Below are positions 1 through 9,497 of a DNA stretch of 64,000 nt, in pieces; positions within the stretch are counted from its first letter, which is position 1, and the number at the start of each line of letters is the position of its first letter. Both the position numbers and the translations under genes were made by a program. The stretch is from an uncultured Chiayiivirga sp. (lineage in GTDB: Bacteria; Pseudomonadota; Gammaproteobacteria; Xanthomonadales; Xanthomonadaceae), in contig CAKSZJ010000010.1 in assembly GCA_934525595.1 (NCBI GenBank), positions 1 through 64,000 on the forward strand, in the 5' to 3' direction. Under the pieces are notes generated by a model that did not search any database, was not told the origin of the DNA, and saw only the letters and a list, made by a program, of their open reading frames with translations.

Positions 1-82
1 GCATGGCGCGGCGCTGTGCGGTGGTATGTGGTTGCGTCGGGCGGATGCGTGATCCGGCGAGCGCGATCGTGCGAGGAACGGC

Positions 83-211
83 GTCGGCCACGTAGGGCCG
101 ACCTACGGAGCAGGGCACGCCGATGTCAGGCGGCGTCGGCCACGTAGGGCCGACCTACGGGAGCAGGGCACGCCGATGTCAGGCGGCGTCGGCCACGTAG
201 GGCCGACCTGC
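83..211. repeat. Three tandem ~52-bp units, each starting with a GTAG-type palindrome
   Basis: Three near-identical units start at 83, 135 and 188. Each opens with a 24-bp imperfect palindrome (gtcggcc-acgtag-ggccgac followed by ctac; read on the minus strand it begins GTAG). It is followed by about 28 bp containing cagggcacgccgatgtcagg; unit 2 has one extra g. The third copy has ctgc in place of ctac and its spacer is not repeated. The GTAG head plus GC-rich hairpin matches the known layout of REP elements in Stenotrophomonas and relatives; assigning it to that class is inference. The array lies beyond the pilE terminator, with no gene visible from 1 to 235. Confidence 0.8.
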
Positions 212-235
212 GGGGGATGGGGCGATGCGCAAGGC

Positions 236-266
236 AAAAAAAACGGGCCGCGCAGGGCGGCCCGAT
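236..266 (-). terminator. Intrinsic terminator of the minor-pilin operon
   Basis: Read on the minus strand, a GC stem (gggccgccc / gggcggccc type, plus-strand span 245-263) is followed directly by eight T residues (plus-strand a-run 236-243). It sits 31 bp past the pilE stop and is the clearest rho-independent terminator in the window. Confidence 0.85.
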
Positions 267-296
267 CGGGGAGGTGAGTGTTTGAAGCCGGGTGGG

Positions 297-716
297 CTAC
301 CAGCATTTGCCGTTGCTGTTCGCGGTGGCGTTGCTTGCGTCGGGGCTCTTTTGGCCTGCGTTGGTGAGGGTGAGATTGCCGCACTTGTCGCCGACCTGCG
401 AAGAAGCGGGCGTGGCGGTGAGGGTGTAGGTCTGGTTGCTGTTGGCCAGTGCGATGCCGATGGTGTAGTAACCCTTTTCTGACACCAGTGGATCACCCAG
501 ACCCAGTTGCGTGACGGTCGCGTAGCTGTTGAGGTTGGTGTAATAGCGCTCCTGCGCGGCGGCCACGCGCATCATCATTTCCTTGCCGTCGACGCGGCGG
601 GCGCGGAAGGCGTAGTCGGAGTAGCTCGGGTAGGCGATGGCGGCGAGGATCGCGACGATCGCAACCACGACCATCACTTCGATCAGGGTGAAGCCGCGTT
701 GGATGGGGTGACGCAT
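297..716 (-). CDS. pilE: Type IV pilin PilE (minor pilin)
   Basis: 139-residue prepilin. It has a short basic leader (MRHPIQRG) and the PilD cleavage/methylation site G-FTLIEV, with Glu at +5, followed by a hydrophobic alpha1 helix (about residues 9-33). A Cys pair near the end (GDKCGN and the terminal GKCW) would close the pilin D-region disulfide loop. It is the last gene of fimT-pilV-pilW-pilX-pilY1-pilE, so it is the minor pilin PilE of the assembly-priming complex rather than the major subunit. A GAGGGAA ribosome site precedes the ATG, and the gene ends just before a strong terminator. The family role is to help start pilus assembly in the inner membrane and periplasm. Confidence 0.9.
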   Translation of the reverse strand: MRHPIQRGFTLIEVMVVVAIVAILAAIAYPSYSDYAFRARRVDGKEMMMRVAAAQERYYTNLNSYATVTQLGLGDPLVSEKGYYTIGIALANSNQTYTLTATPASSQVGDKCGNLTLTNAGQKSPDASNATANSNGKCW

Positions 717-782
717 GGTGGGTTCCCTCTGTCTGGTGCGCCTTCGGGCACGCGAGGTGCCCGAAGGGTGGATGCCGTCAGA

Positions 783-3700
783 TTACCATTCCAGCAGGAT
801 GCGCCAGGCGCCGCGGTGCCAGGGTGCGACGATGTCGGTCGGAAGTGAATTCATCACGTCCTCCGAGAGCCCGGGGATGATGAGAGTCGGAGGCACGTCC
901 GGCGGCGGATTGCCGGCGCCGGGATCACCGATGATGCGCTGTCCGCCGCGTCGAATGGTCGGATCGGCAGGCGGCGTGCCCGATTGCCCCACGCCGCCCA
1001 CCTGACCGCTGGGCGGGAGCGGACCACCGTTGGTAGCGTCGATCGCCATGACGGAATAGCGCGCGCCCGGATCGCAGGGGTCGTCGTTCTTGGGGATCAG
1101 CCCGTAGAGGAGCGCGACGTTGGCGCTGACCAACGGGAAAGCCCGTCGATCCGCTCTCTCACCCGGCTCCGATGAAACGTTCAGACGGATACGCCAGCCA
1201 TGCGCTCTTACGACGGACGAGTCCTGCATGATGATGTTGGGTACCGTCGCCGGAACGCTGCCGGTGGGATTGTCGTAGCTCACCGTCGAAATGGTGCGCT
1301 CATCCGACGACTGGGTGATGGTCTGGCCAACCAGCTGGTTCACCCGGATCGGATAGTCGGCCGAGGCGCTGCCGTAGTCACGCACGCCGTACCAGGCCTG
1401 CTCGGAAATGCTGCTCGTGCGATCGATCTTGCCCAGATACTTGCCCGTACCTACCACGATGATCGGGCGGCGGGTGCCCGGGTCGCGCAAGGCCGTGGGG
1501 TTGTAGGCGATGGGCTGGTCACCGGCTGCCGCTGCACCGCCGCTGCCGTACGTGGTGAACATCAGATCCACCGTCCAGTTGTCCTTGTTGGCGTCGGAAA
1601 GATCGAAGCGCCAGAGGTTGCCGGCCAGATCACCAGCATAGACCACGTCGTCCAGCTGGTCGGAGCTTTCATCGAAGACCATCGGCGTGGACAGGCCAAA
1701 GGTCGTGAATCCGGCCGCGGAAACCTGCGACTGTGGCGCCGAGCTGGTGCGGATCTCGCGGATGAGCCTGCCGTTTTCAAGATCAATGACCAGCAGCGAG
1801 GTCCGCGCCGCCGCCGCTTCGCTGGCGTCGGCGGGATTGGCGGCCACGTCCTTGTCTTGCGGGAAGTAGCCGCTGGATACCACCGCCACCCACTTGTTCT
1901 GGTAGCGAAGCCGCATGACATTGGCTGAATCGTAGGAGTAGCCGAGCGAAGCGCAGCTCGTGGCCCCTTCGCTGCAAGGCGGATCGCCGGCTGCGCTCGG
2001 AGTCGAGCCGCTGGTGAACTCCCACAGCGCGACCTTGTTCGGCCCACTCACGGCGGAATCGCTGCCTGGATTCGGATTGGTCACGTCGAGCGCATAGACG
2101 CCGCGTCCGCCCAGGCGCAGCGAGCCGAGCAGGATGGTGCGCCACTTCTTGTTGTTGCCCGACTTGTCGCCAATGAACACGTCCGCTTCGCGAGCCGGCG
2201 AGTCAACGCCGGGAACTAGGCCGGCGGTCCTCTCCGTCGTGCCTTTGAGTCGACCGTTGGCAATCAGGAGATTGGGGATGTACGCCCAGCGTTCCGCGCC
2301 CGAGTCCGCATCGATGGCGTGCAGCATTCCGTCGTTGCTGCCAGCGTATACCATCGGTGCGCGCGAGCGCTGCGCGTTCTGGTATCCGGCATAGCTGTCG
2401 TCTTCATCGGCGGATGCGGCCACTTCCTCGGGTGAGCCGGGGGGGAAAATGTCGTAGTAGCCGCTGCGCGGAGAGGACACATAGGCGGGCTCTCCGTTGA
2501 CGATGGCACCCAGTACCGATGAGCGCGAGCGAAGCAGGGGGGTTGCGGGTGCAATCTCGTAGCTGCGGTTGCCGCGAATATGGTTCACGCGCTCGCTGCC
2601 ATTGGCGTTGAGCGCTGATTGCTGTGCAGGGAGCAGGCTCGCCCACCTGAACGGCCTACCGTCGCCGGCACCATCTGAGGTGAAGATGATGCGGCTGTTG
2701 GGGTCGCGCGCTGTCGGGAGAGGTCCGCTGGGAATGGGGTCGGCGCACTGACCACCCGTAAGGATGCAGCCCGCATCCCATTGGGCATCCCCGAAGTCGC
2801 CGTTTGCCGACAGGTCGCGCCGGCGCAGGTTGCCCGCCCAGCTGGAGCTGTCATATCCACCCTGATAGCCGGAGTTGCCGCCGGTCATGATCGGGATGGA
2901 GACTGCCGCCGGGGTGGACGAGGTGGTTTGGGCAAGAATCGTTGCCAGAACGTCTGTCAGGTGCTGCACCAGTTCGGCGGGGTTGTTGGCACTGAAGTAG
3001 GCTCCGCGCGAATTGACCGCTGCGTGCCAGGTGTCGTCCACGCCGGACGGGCTGTTGTTTGTCGGCCGCGGCCAACCCACCGATCCAGCCGAGGTCGTCT
3101 GGCCCATGCGAAGCCTGATGAGATCGGCGGGGAAGCTGAGCGTACCCGCCACTCCCAGCGTGATCATGAATTGGGAGAGGTGCTGCCAGCTCGCCGGGTC
3201 ATTGGCCGGGTTGAAATAGATCTCTTTGTTGTTCAGCGGGTCGTTGGCCGGAGGAGCAGCATTGGGGTCGAACGGTATGGAACCGGTTATGCCAGTGGAC
3301 TTGTCCGGAATGTACGGCGTGACGTTGTTGGCCAAGCCGGGCTGTAGGTCTTTCGCCCAGTAATGGTATGCGATATTGGCCATCGAGAGATCCTCGACCG
3401 CCCCCCGCACGTTCCAGATGACTCTGCTCTCGTCGTCGCTGATCGAAAATGCCGTGCCGTCGGGCAATGAGCCGGCTGTTTGACCATTGAAGTAGTCGGC
3501 CGGCGTGACAGGCATCAGGCTGGCATTACCGGTGTCGTTCCAGTAGCCATCCGTCACCATCATGTGGAAGTTCTTGCGACAGGAAAGGCTGCGCCCCCCC
3601 ACGCCTGTTACGGCATCCGGCTCCCAATAGGGGTTCATCGTGTCGGAGGTCAGCGAGCGCTCGAAGAATTTCCCGGCCTGGATCATTGCCCGGCGATTCG

Positions 3701-4571
3701 GCGTGCTGCCGGTCGTGTTCCGGTTGTACAGCCAGTTGTAGAAGTCGCTGCGCCAGGTTCCGGTCAGCTTGTCGATTGCACGGCCGGCCAACGCGGGGCT
3801 GGCGATGCTGTATGGCGAGCTGTAGTCCGAATTGATCGTCTGCCAGGCCGCCCGCACGTCGCCGGTGATGCTGCCAAACGCACGAGTAAGCGCCGTGCGC
3901 GACAGGAGGTTGCGCGTGCGGTAATAGGAGTACCAGTTGGCGAATTTCTGCTTCGTGGCGGCGTCTGCGTCGTTGACGTAGACGCGGGTGCAGCCCGTGT
4001 TGCTGCCGACTGTCGGGCAGTTGAAGTAGAAGCCCCCGTTGTATTTCCCACTGCTGCCTCCGCGCACGGTCGTCGAAATCTCGGTGCCTGCATTGGCATT
4101 GGCGCTGTCGCCGCTGTTGGTCCTCTTGCCGAAATGGGTGTAGAACTGGGTGCTCAGATTCTTCGTATTGGCGGAGCTGTAGCAGTAGCTCCCGGGCGCA
4201 TTCGCGCAAAGACCGTCGCGCCATGCCGCCGTATAGCGGGCATCGGGGAACGATGTCCCGTCCGCCCTCAGCGGAGGGGGATACTCTTTCGTCGGATCGA
4301 AGTAGATGAGATTGGTGCGTACTGAATAGTAGTAATTCTGGGCGAATTGGTTTTCGATGCTGTCTGGCATTGACGTGGCCATCATCGAGCCGGAGTCATC
4401 GAACGTCACCACGATGTTCGGTGCCACCGTCGTGGTCAGCTGAGGCGGTGTGGTCAGCAGATCCACGGTGCCGGGCGCCGGCACGGCCTGGGCCTGCGCG
4501 ATGCCGGAAAGGGCGCTGCCGAAGGTGAGGACGGCGGTGCCCAGCGCCGTGATGAGGTGCATCCTGTTCAT
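783..4571 (-). CDS. pilY1: Type IV pilus tip/adhesin protein PilY1
   Basis: 1262 residues, slightly longer than the Pseudomonas PilY1 proteins. A signal peptide (about 1-29, ending AQAQA) precedes a von Willebrand A-like region whose MIDAS motif FDDSGSM is at about residues 57-63. The C-terminal third is the PilY1 beta-propeller; the segment DESSDQLDDVVYAGDLAG (about 966-983) corresponds to the calcium-binding loop and YAGDL motif typical of the family. PilY1 sits at the pilus tip with the minor pilins and controls extension, retraction and surface sensing. The start is supported by an AAGGAG ribosome site 8 nt before the ATG. Gaps to pilX (57 bp) and pilE (66 bp) fit one transcript. Confidence 0.93.
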   Translation of the reverse strand: MNRMHLITALGTAVLTFGSALSGIAQAQAVPAPGTVDLLTTPPQLTTTVAPNIVVTFDDSGSMMATSMPDSIENQFAQNYYYSVRTNLIYFDPTKEYPPPLRADGTSFPDARYTAAWRDGLCANAPGSYCYSSANTKNLSTQFYTHFGKRTNSGDSANANAGTEISTTVRGGSSGKYNGGFYFNCPTVGSNTGCTRVYVNDADAATKQKFANWYSYYRTRNLLSRTALTRAFGSITGDVRAAWQTINSDYSSPYSIASPALAGRAIDKLTGTWRSDFYNWLYNRNTTGSTPNRRAMIQAGKFFERSLTSDTMNPYWEPDAVTGVGGRSLSCRKNFHMMVTDGYWNDTGNASLMPVTPADYFNGQTAGSLPDGTAFSISDDESRVIWNVRGAVEDLSMANIAYHYWAKDLQPGLANNVTPYIPDKSTGITGSIPFDPNAAPPANDPLNNKEIYFNPANDPASWQHLSQFMITLGVAGTLSFPADLIRLRMGQTTSAGSVGWPRPTNNSPSGVDDTWHAAVNSRGAYFSANNPAELVQHLTDVLATILAQTTSSTPAAVSIPIMTGGNSGYQGGYDSSSWAGNLRRRDLSANGDFGDAQWDAGCILTGGQCADPIPSGPLPTARDPNSRIIFTSDGAGDGRPFRWASLLPAQQSALNANGSERVNHIRGNRSYEIAPATPLLRSRSSVLGAIVNGEPAYVSSPRSGYYDIFPPGSPEEVAASADEDDSYAGYQNAQRSRAPMVYAGSNDGMLHAIDADSGAERWAYIPNLLIANGRLKGTTERTAGLVPGVDSPAREADVFIGDKSGNNKKWRTILLGSLRLGGRGVYALDVTNPNPGSDSAVSGPNKVALWEFTSGSTPSAAGDPPCSEGATSCASLGYSYDSANVMRLRYQNKWVAVVSSGYFPQDKDVAANPADASEAAAARTSLLVIDLENGRLIREIRTSSAPQSQVSAAGFTTFGLSTPMVFDESSDQLDDVVYAGDLAGNLWRFDLSDANKDNWTVDLMFTTYGSGGAAAAGDQPIAYNPTALRDPGTRRPIIVVGTGKYLGKIDRTSSISEQAWYGVRDYGSASADYPIRVNQLVGQTITQSSDERTISTVSYDNPTGSVPATVPNIIMQDSSVVRAHGWRIRLNVSSEPGERADRRAFPLVSANVALLYGLIPKNDDPCDPGARYSVMAIDATNGGPLPPSGQVGGVGQSGTPPADPTIRRGGQRIIGDPGAGNPPPDVPPTLIIPGLSEDVMNSLPTDIVAPWHRGAWRILLEW

Positions 4572-4628
4572 GGTGAGCTCCTTGAATGCGACAGGAAGAG
4601 GTCCAGCCCGCAGGCTGCCCGCGTCGAG

Positions 4629-5288
4629 TTAGTCCTGGGTTCCGGTGTTCGTGAGATCGGATGTGGAAAAAACGCTTTCAAGCACGCGGGTGGCTGCCGG
4701 GCTACCGCCCTGGCTGCGTGCGGTAATGCGATAGAAATTGCTTTTCCCGGCCGATGTGCGCAATTCGCTGTCGATGGCACCCGTCTGCCGGCCCGCACCC
4801 GGCGGTACGTTCGGGCCCATGTCTTCGATCATGACGGCCGGCTGCCGGGCCAGAGAGGCGGTTTTGAGGTCTCCGGCAAGGCCGGTGAGCGTGTGGACAT
4901 AGCCGGGTGTTCCCCCCGGAGGATTGACCCAGGCATGGGAAGAGCGGAAGTTCTGTACGCCCAGCTTGAGCGTGCCGTTGTTCTGCGGGCGGTGGACGCA
5001 GGTGCCCGTGCTGCTGCCCAGGCAAGGCGGTAGCGGCTGTCCGGCAACGGCGCTGAAGTTGAGGTTCCAGAGCCAGGATTCAGCGCCGCGTAGCCCGCTG
5101 TCGGCCCCCATGGCGCTGAGCTGCTGGTTGCGCATGCCGCCAACCATTTTCTCCTGCAGGATGGAGGAGCTGCTTGCGGTGAGGGCGAGAAGGGTGATCA
5201 GCACGAGCATGATGAGCGCGACGAACAGTACTGCGCCGCGCTGGCGGGCGGGATTGGATCCCATTGCGGAGAAGTTTCGGGTAGCCAT
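4629..5288 (-). CDS. pilX: Minor pilin PilX
   Basis: 219 residues. The N-terminus (ARQRGAVLFVALIMLVLIT) is the typical PilX/PilV start, with the cleavage Gly followed by A-V-L-F and a hydrophobic helix but without the Glu5 of canonical pilins. The following QEKMVGGMRNQQLSA segment is a PilX N-terminal-domain signature. It forms the tip-priming complex with PilV, PilW, PilE and PilY1. The start follows the pilW stop by 7 bp. Identification rests on motif plus operon position. Confidence 0.9.
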   Translation of the reverse strand: MATRNFSAMGSNPARQRGAVLFVALIMLVLITLLALTASSSSILQEKMVGGMRNQQLSAMGADSGLRGAESWLWNLNFSAVAGQPLPPCLGSSTGTCVHRPQNNGTLKLGVQNFRSSHAWVNPPGGTPGYVHTLTGLAGDLKTASLARQPAVMIEDMGPNVPPGAGRQTGAIDSELRTSAGKSNFYRITARSQGGSPAATRVLESVFSTSDLTNTGTQD

Positions 5289-5295
5289 ATGCGAC

Positions 5296-6651
5296 CTACA
5301 GGTTGCCGTTGCGGACGGAGAAGTGGCCGATGAATTCGCGGCGGTTCATGTTGCCGACCTGAAGGCCGGAGGGAAGCGTGTCTGAGGCTGCTGGAGAGCT
5401 GACGGGAGGCGCTCCGTTGAAGCGGTAGCTGCGGCCAATGCCGTCGATCGCACCCACCTCGTCCACCGAATTGACGAGCAGATGCGGCTCGATGGTGCGA
5501 ACCGAGCGCCACAGGCAGCCGGGCTCCATGCCCATCCCCGGAGGCTGTGGGCCACAGGTCATGCTCGCACCCGCACCTTCGATTTCCGCTGCGGTCATCA
5601 TCCGCGTGGTTCCGTCGCCATTCCTGACGCCGAACCGGAATGCCAGAAGGTCGACGCCACGGACCAGCTCCTGCGGATCGCCGTTTTCTCGTCGAATCAG
5701 CACGGGAATCAGGCGTTGGGATGCCGCGCTGTTGGGGCGGGCGTCGGGGCTGTCATCGCCGCGGAAGACGAGGTAATAGCTGACGGTGACGAAGTCGCTG
5801 GTGAAGTCGAACAGGCGCGCATCGCGCACCCGGCTGCCGTTGCACAGGGCACCGGTGGCACCGGGAAGGATGTCGCTGGCGACGGTGAGCTGCTTGCTGC
5901 CCACGTTCACCGCGCTGATCGGCAGGATGGCAGGGCTGATGCAGTCGGAAACCAGTGCCAGCCCGGGGCGCGATCCTGATACTTGAAGGTCGAACGGGTC
6001 GTCGCCCAGTTGCGGTGCCACGGTGATAACGGCACCGCCCGCCATCGAAGCGGCCGCGGCCACGGAGCAGCTGTCTGCCGGGATCGTCCAGCCGGTACCA
6101 CGCTGGTAGCGCACGGTCAGCACGTCCGATCCGGGCACACGACTTCCCACGGCGAGGCCCATGTCGGGGATGCCTGTGTCGGCCTGGGTGAGCGCAGGGG
6201 AGCAGGCCGAGGTGGTGCAGGAGTAGCCCTGGATGAACCAGCGTGGACTGAGGATGTAGGCCGCGGGTGCGGATGCCGTGGTGGGAAGACCTGCAGCATC
6301 GATGCTGTTGAGGCTGCTGTCCGGGAGTTGCAGATCCTTGGCATAGACAATGGGTGCGCGCGGCGGCAGCACGGGAATCACGGCGCCTGCCACGCTGGCA
6401 CCGGTGGTTGCGCTGCAATACTGGCCACCGGCCAGGCGCAAGTCGGCTTCCATGCGCATCAGGGCGAAGCGGCCGTTTTCCTGGAGGCGTGCCAGGCCGT
6501 TCTGCACTTTGTTGGTGCCACTGATGCCGCTGAGCAGGCTGATGATGCCGGCCATCAGCAGCAGGCCGAGCGCCATCGCGACGAGCACTTCCAGCAGGGT
6601 GAAGCCGGCCTGGAGCGGGCGCAGCGTGCGGCGGACGGATGCAATGCTCAT
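5296..6651 (-). CDS. pilW: Minor pilin PilW
   Basis: About 451 residues from the ATG at 6651. The prepilin site is QAGFTLLEVLVAMALG, followed by a long beta-rich periplasmic domain with several cysteines. I chose the ATG at 6651 because it overlaps the pilV stop in an ATGA arrangement (6648-6651), which implies translational coupling; an in-frame ATG at 6666 would add five residues. PilW is a minor pilin of the pilus-priming complex. It is longer than E. coli-type PilW homologues but normal for Xanthomonadaceae and Pseudomonas operons of this layout. Confidence 0.9.
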   Translation of the reverse strand: MSIASVRRTLRPLQAGFTLLEVLVAMALGLLLMAGIISLLSGISGTNKVQNGLARLQENGRFALMRMEADLRLAGGQYCSATTGASVAGAVIPVLPPRAPIVYAKDLQLPDSSLNSIDAAGLPTTASAPAAYILSPRWFIQGYSCTTSACSPALTQADTGIPDMGLAVGSRVPGSDVLTVRYQRGTGWTIPADSCSVAAAASMAGGAVITVAPQLGDDPFDLQVSGSRPGLALVSDCISPAILPISAVNVGSKQLTVASDILPGATGALCNGSRVRDARLFDFTSDFVTVSYYLVFRGDDSPDARPNSAASQRLIPVLIRRENGDPQELVRGVDLLAFRFGVRNGDGTTRMMTAAEIEGAGASMTCGPQPPGMGMEPGCLWRSVRTIEPHLLVNSVDEVGAIDGIGRSYRFNGAPPVSSPAASDTLPSGLQVGNMNRREFIGHFSVRNGNL

Positions 6652-7151
6652 GGCTGGAATACCCATGCAAAGGTCTGGGTGGCAGGCGTGCCGCCGGATT
6701 GGGACAGGTCAGCCTCGGTCCAGGTGATCGTCATTCTGCAAAGCCCGGCATAGGGCTGAGTGCCCGCGGCACCCGGATCGGGCGGGCGGTCGTCGCAGTC
6801 GATCTCGGCGGTGGGTGCCGGAAGGTGTTCGACGAGCTGCTGGCTCCATACCGCGCGGTCATGCGCGGCCAGCTGGGTGGGGGTGCAGGACGCGCTGGAG
6901 CAGCTTGCAGCGCCGACTGTGCTTGAGTCGTAGGTTCCGTTGTATTGGTCCACATAGCCCAGGTTGGTGCGCATGCGTTCGGCCATGGACTCGGCCAGAA
7001 AGGATGCCTGGGTGCGAAGGAAGGCGCTGTGGTTGGTGCGCACCGACATTACCAAAAGGCCGGCCACGCCCAGCAGTCCGATACTGAACACGAGGATGGA
7101 GATCAGTACTTCGAGAAGGGTGAAGCCGCGCTGGCGGGGAAAAATTCGCAT
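6648..7151 (-). CDS. pilV: Minor pilin PilV
   Basis: 167 residues beginning MRIFPRQRGFTLLEVLISIL, a complete prepilin peptidase site with Glu at +5 and a hydrophobic helix. Cys residues in the distal half (TVGAASCSSASC, AEIDCDDR) suggest a disulfide-stabilised head domain. A GGAGAG ribosome site precedes the ATG. The stop overlaps the pilW start. It acts with PilW, PilX and PilE to initiate type IV pilus assembly. Confidence 0.9.
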   Translation of the reverse strand: MRIFPRQRGFTLLEVLISILVFSIGLLGVAGLLVMSVRTNHSAFLRTQASFLAESMAERMRTNLGYVDQYNGTYDSSTVGAASCSSASCTPTQLAAHDRAVWSQQLVEHLPAPTAEIDCDDRPPDPGAAGTQPYAGLCRMTITWTEADLSQSGGTPATQTFAWVFQP

Positions 7152-7164
7152 GGGGCCACTCTCC

Positions 7165-7779
7165 TTAATTGCATCCGCCCGCCGGGGCGCCGGTGGTGTC
7201 GCGACGGGCGTCGATGATTCCGCTCGGGGCCACGTGAATGCGGCGCGACTGGGTCGGATCTTCCATACCTGTGGGGCGGCAAAGGCTGAAATCGAATTCG
7301 GTCGCGCCGCGCAGGGCGCCCATGGGGGAAAAGATCACGATGCCGTCGTCTCCGCCTGCACCAGTGGCAAGTGCCAGCAGGGTGAATCCGCCTTCCATGG
7401 CACCGCGATGCTGGACGCACATGGAAACGCCATTCTCGATCGAGGCCGCGCACGCCGCCGCCGTGGCGCCCGGCGAGGTGGGTGGGTCTTCGAGGACGCC
7501 GCCGGTCACCTTGGCGACCACGACCTGCCAGCCATCGTTCCAGTCACCGCCGTTGGCCACGACGGCAACGCTGCGGCCGCGGCGCACCGCTTCGGCGCGG
7601 GCGATGTTGAGCGCGCCCACCAGCTCGTTGGTGTTGGTGGTGGCGGTCATGCGCAGGGTGAACTCCCGGAAGCTGGGGAGAGCGATGGCCGCGAGGATCG
7701 CAACGATGGCGATCGTCACGATCAGCTCCACGAGGGTGAAGCCGAGCGTTCGTTGGGGGTGTCCGGGGCGGGAATGCAT
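7165..7779 (-). CDS. fimT: Pseudopilin FimT/GspH family, first gene of the minor-pilin operon
   Basis: 204 residues. The N-terminus LGFTLVELIVTIAIVAILAA is a canonical prepilin site and transmembrane helix. The C-terminal part, with paired Cys, matches the GspH/FimT domain, a group linked to DNA binding during natural transformation as well as to pilus assembly. An AGGAGC ribosome site lies upstream of the ATG at 7779. It heads the six-gene minus-strand operon, so the operon promoter should lie in the 7780-7900 stretch. The symbol is given from position and domain, since FimT and GspH are hard to separate by eye. Confidence 0.85.
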   Translation of the reverse strand: MHSRPGHPQRTLGFTLVELIVTIAIVAILAAIALPSFREFTLRMTATTNTNELVGALNIARAEAVRRGRSVAVVANGGDWNDGWQVVVAKVTGGVLEDPPTSPGATAAACAASIENGVSMCVQHRGAMEGGFTLLALATGAGGDDGIVIFSPMGALRGATEFDFSLCRPTGMEDPTQSRRIHVAPSGIIDARRDTTGAPAGGCN

Positions 7780-7900
7780 CTCAGGCTCCTGTTTTCACTG
7801 GTACAGGCTAGTGTGGCACTTGGACGTGAGGCCAGTCTTGCCCGATGATCGGTTGGCCCGACCCGATGGCCGTTCGGTGACGTGGGATGTGTGGCGCAGC

Positions 7901-7999
7901 GTCGGCCGCGTAGGGCCGACCTACGAGGGGTGTGGGGTGTGGCGTCGGCCGCGTAGGGCCGACCTACGAGGGGGCGTAGGTCGGGGCTACGTCCCCGAC
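7901..7999. repeat. Cluster of three GTAG-type palindromic repeats
   Basis: Two copies of gtcggccgcgtagggccgac-ctac (7901-7924 and 7944-7967, direct orientation) are followed by an inverted variant, gtaggtcggggctacgtccc-cgac (7976-7999). The outer sequence and GTAG head are constant while the hairpin arms switch between CC/GG and GG/CC, so pairing is kept. They fill the intergenic stretch between the divergent fimT and ppnN genes (7780-8045), which otherwise shows nothing coding. Confidence 0.8.
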
Positions 8000-8045
8000 G
8001 AATGCTTGTGGCATCCTTGCCGGCCGATTTGGCTGAACGAGACGA

Positions 8046-9428
8046 ATGCCCCCGATGAGCAGCACCCCCGCAACCGTCAATGCCCGCGTGTTCCCGCGCG
8101 CCGGGCTGGATATCCTTTCCCGCCAGGAGGTGAGTCGCCTGCGCGATGCCTCCAGGGGCGGGCTGCACGATCTTCTGCGCCGCTGCACCTTGGCGGTGCT
8201 GACGTCCGGCAGCGCGACGGATGATCCGCGTGCGGCGCTGATCCGCTATCCGGATTTCGACGTGCAGGTGCAGCAGCAGGATCGCGGGGTGAAGCTGGAG
8301 CTGTCCAACGCGCCGGCCGAGGCGTTCGTCGATGGCAGGATCATCGTGGGCGTGGCCGAGCTGCTGTTCGCGGTGGTGCGCGACATCGCCTACGTCTCTT
8401 CGGAGATCCAGAACAACGGCGCGTTCGATCTGAGCAACCCGGAGGACATCACCAACGCGGTGTTCGAGATCCTGCGCAACGCGCGCGTGCTGCGCTCGCA
8501 CGTGGATCCGAACCTGGTGGTGTGCTGGGGCGGCCATTCGATCGGTCGCGCCGAGTACATCTACACCAAGGATGTCGGCTACCAGCTGGGCCTGCGCGCG
8601 CTGGACATCTGCACCGGCTGCGGGCCGGGCGCGATGAAGGGGCCGATGAAGGGCGCGACCATCGCGCATGCCAAGCAGCGCCGCCGTGCAAACCGCTACA
8701 TCGGCATCACCGAGCCGGGGATCATCGCGGCCGAGTCGCCCAATCCGATCGTCAACGAACTGGTGATCATGCCGGACATCGAGAAGCGCCTCGAAGCCTT
8801 CGTGCGCCTCGGGCACGGCATCATCGTGTTCCCCGGCGGCGTCGGCACGGCCGAGGAAATCCTGTACCTCCTGGGCATCCTGCTGCATCCGCAGAACGCC
8901 GACGTGCCCTTCCCGCTGGTGTTCACCGGCCCGCGCGAGTCGGCGGCCTATTTCGACCAGATCGACCGTTTCCTGCGCCTGACGCTGGGAGAGAGCGTGG
9001 CCGAGCGCTACCACATCGTGGTGGACGATCCGCGCGAGGTGGCGACCCACATGCAGCGCGGCTTCGAGAAGGTGAAGTCGCATCGGCTCGACAGCAAGGA
9101 TGCGTTCTTCTTCAACTGGTCGCTCAAGATCGAGCCGGAATACCAGCATCCGTTCGGCCCGACCCACGAGAACATGCGCAAGCTGCATCTCTACCGCGAC
9201 CGGCCGGCGCATGTGCTCGCGGCCGATCTGCGGCGTGCGTTCTCGGGCATCGTGGCCGGCAACGTGAAGGAGGAGGGGATGCAGGCAATCGAGCAGCACG
9301 GCCCCTTCATCATCGACGGCGAGCCGGAAATCATGCGCGCGCTCGATGCCCTGCTGCAGAGCTTCGTGGCGCAGAACCGGATGAAGATGTCGGGCGACTA
9401 CAAGCCCTGCTATCGGCTGCTGACCTGA
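8046..9428 (+). CDS. ppnN: Pyrimidine/purine-5'-nucleotide nucleosidase (PpnN/YgdH)
   Basis: 460 residues, matching the about 454 of E. coli PpnN. The central Rossmann-like LOG domain carries the family signature PGGVGTAEE (about 263-271) and the upstream CGPGAMKGPMKGA segment, which bind the nucleotide phosphate and ribose. N- and C-terminal PpnN-specific domains flank it. The family cleaves nucleoside monophosphates to base and ribose 5-phosphate and in E. coli is stimulated by (p)ppGpp. A second in-frame ATG at 8055 is an alternative start; neither has a strong ribosome site. Single-gene unit flanked by palindromic repeats on both sides. Confidence 0.9.
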   Translation: MPPMSSTPATVNARVFPRAGLDILSRQEVSRLRDASRGGLHDLLRRCTLAVLTSGSATDDPRAALIRYPDFDVQVQQQDRGVKLELSNAPAEAFVDGRIIVGVAELLFAVVRDIAYVSSEIQNNGAFDLSNPEDITNAVFEILRNARVLRSHVDPNLVVCWGGHSIGRAEYIYTKDVGYQLGLRALDICTGCGPGAMKGPMKGATIAHAKQRRRANRYIGITEPGIIAAESPNPIVNELVIMPDIEKRLEAFVRLGHGIIVFPGGVGTAEEILYLLGILLHPQNADVPFPLVFTGPRESAAYFDQIDRFLRLTLGESVAERYHIVVDDPREVATHMQRGFEKVKSHRLDSKDAFFFNWSLKIEPEYQHPFGPTHENMRKLHLYRDRPAHVLAADLRRAFSGIVAGNVKEEGMQAIEQHGPFIIDGEPEIMRALDALLQSFVAQNRMKMSGDYKPCYRLLT

Positions 9429-9497
9429 TCCGGCCCTGTCTGCGTTGCGCTGGATAGCGGATTCCGCCGAGGGTGCGGTGTCGTGGAATGGCGTGAT

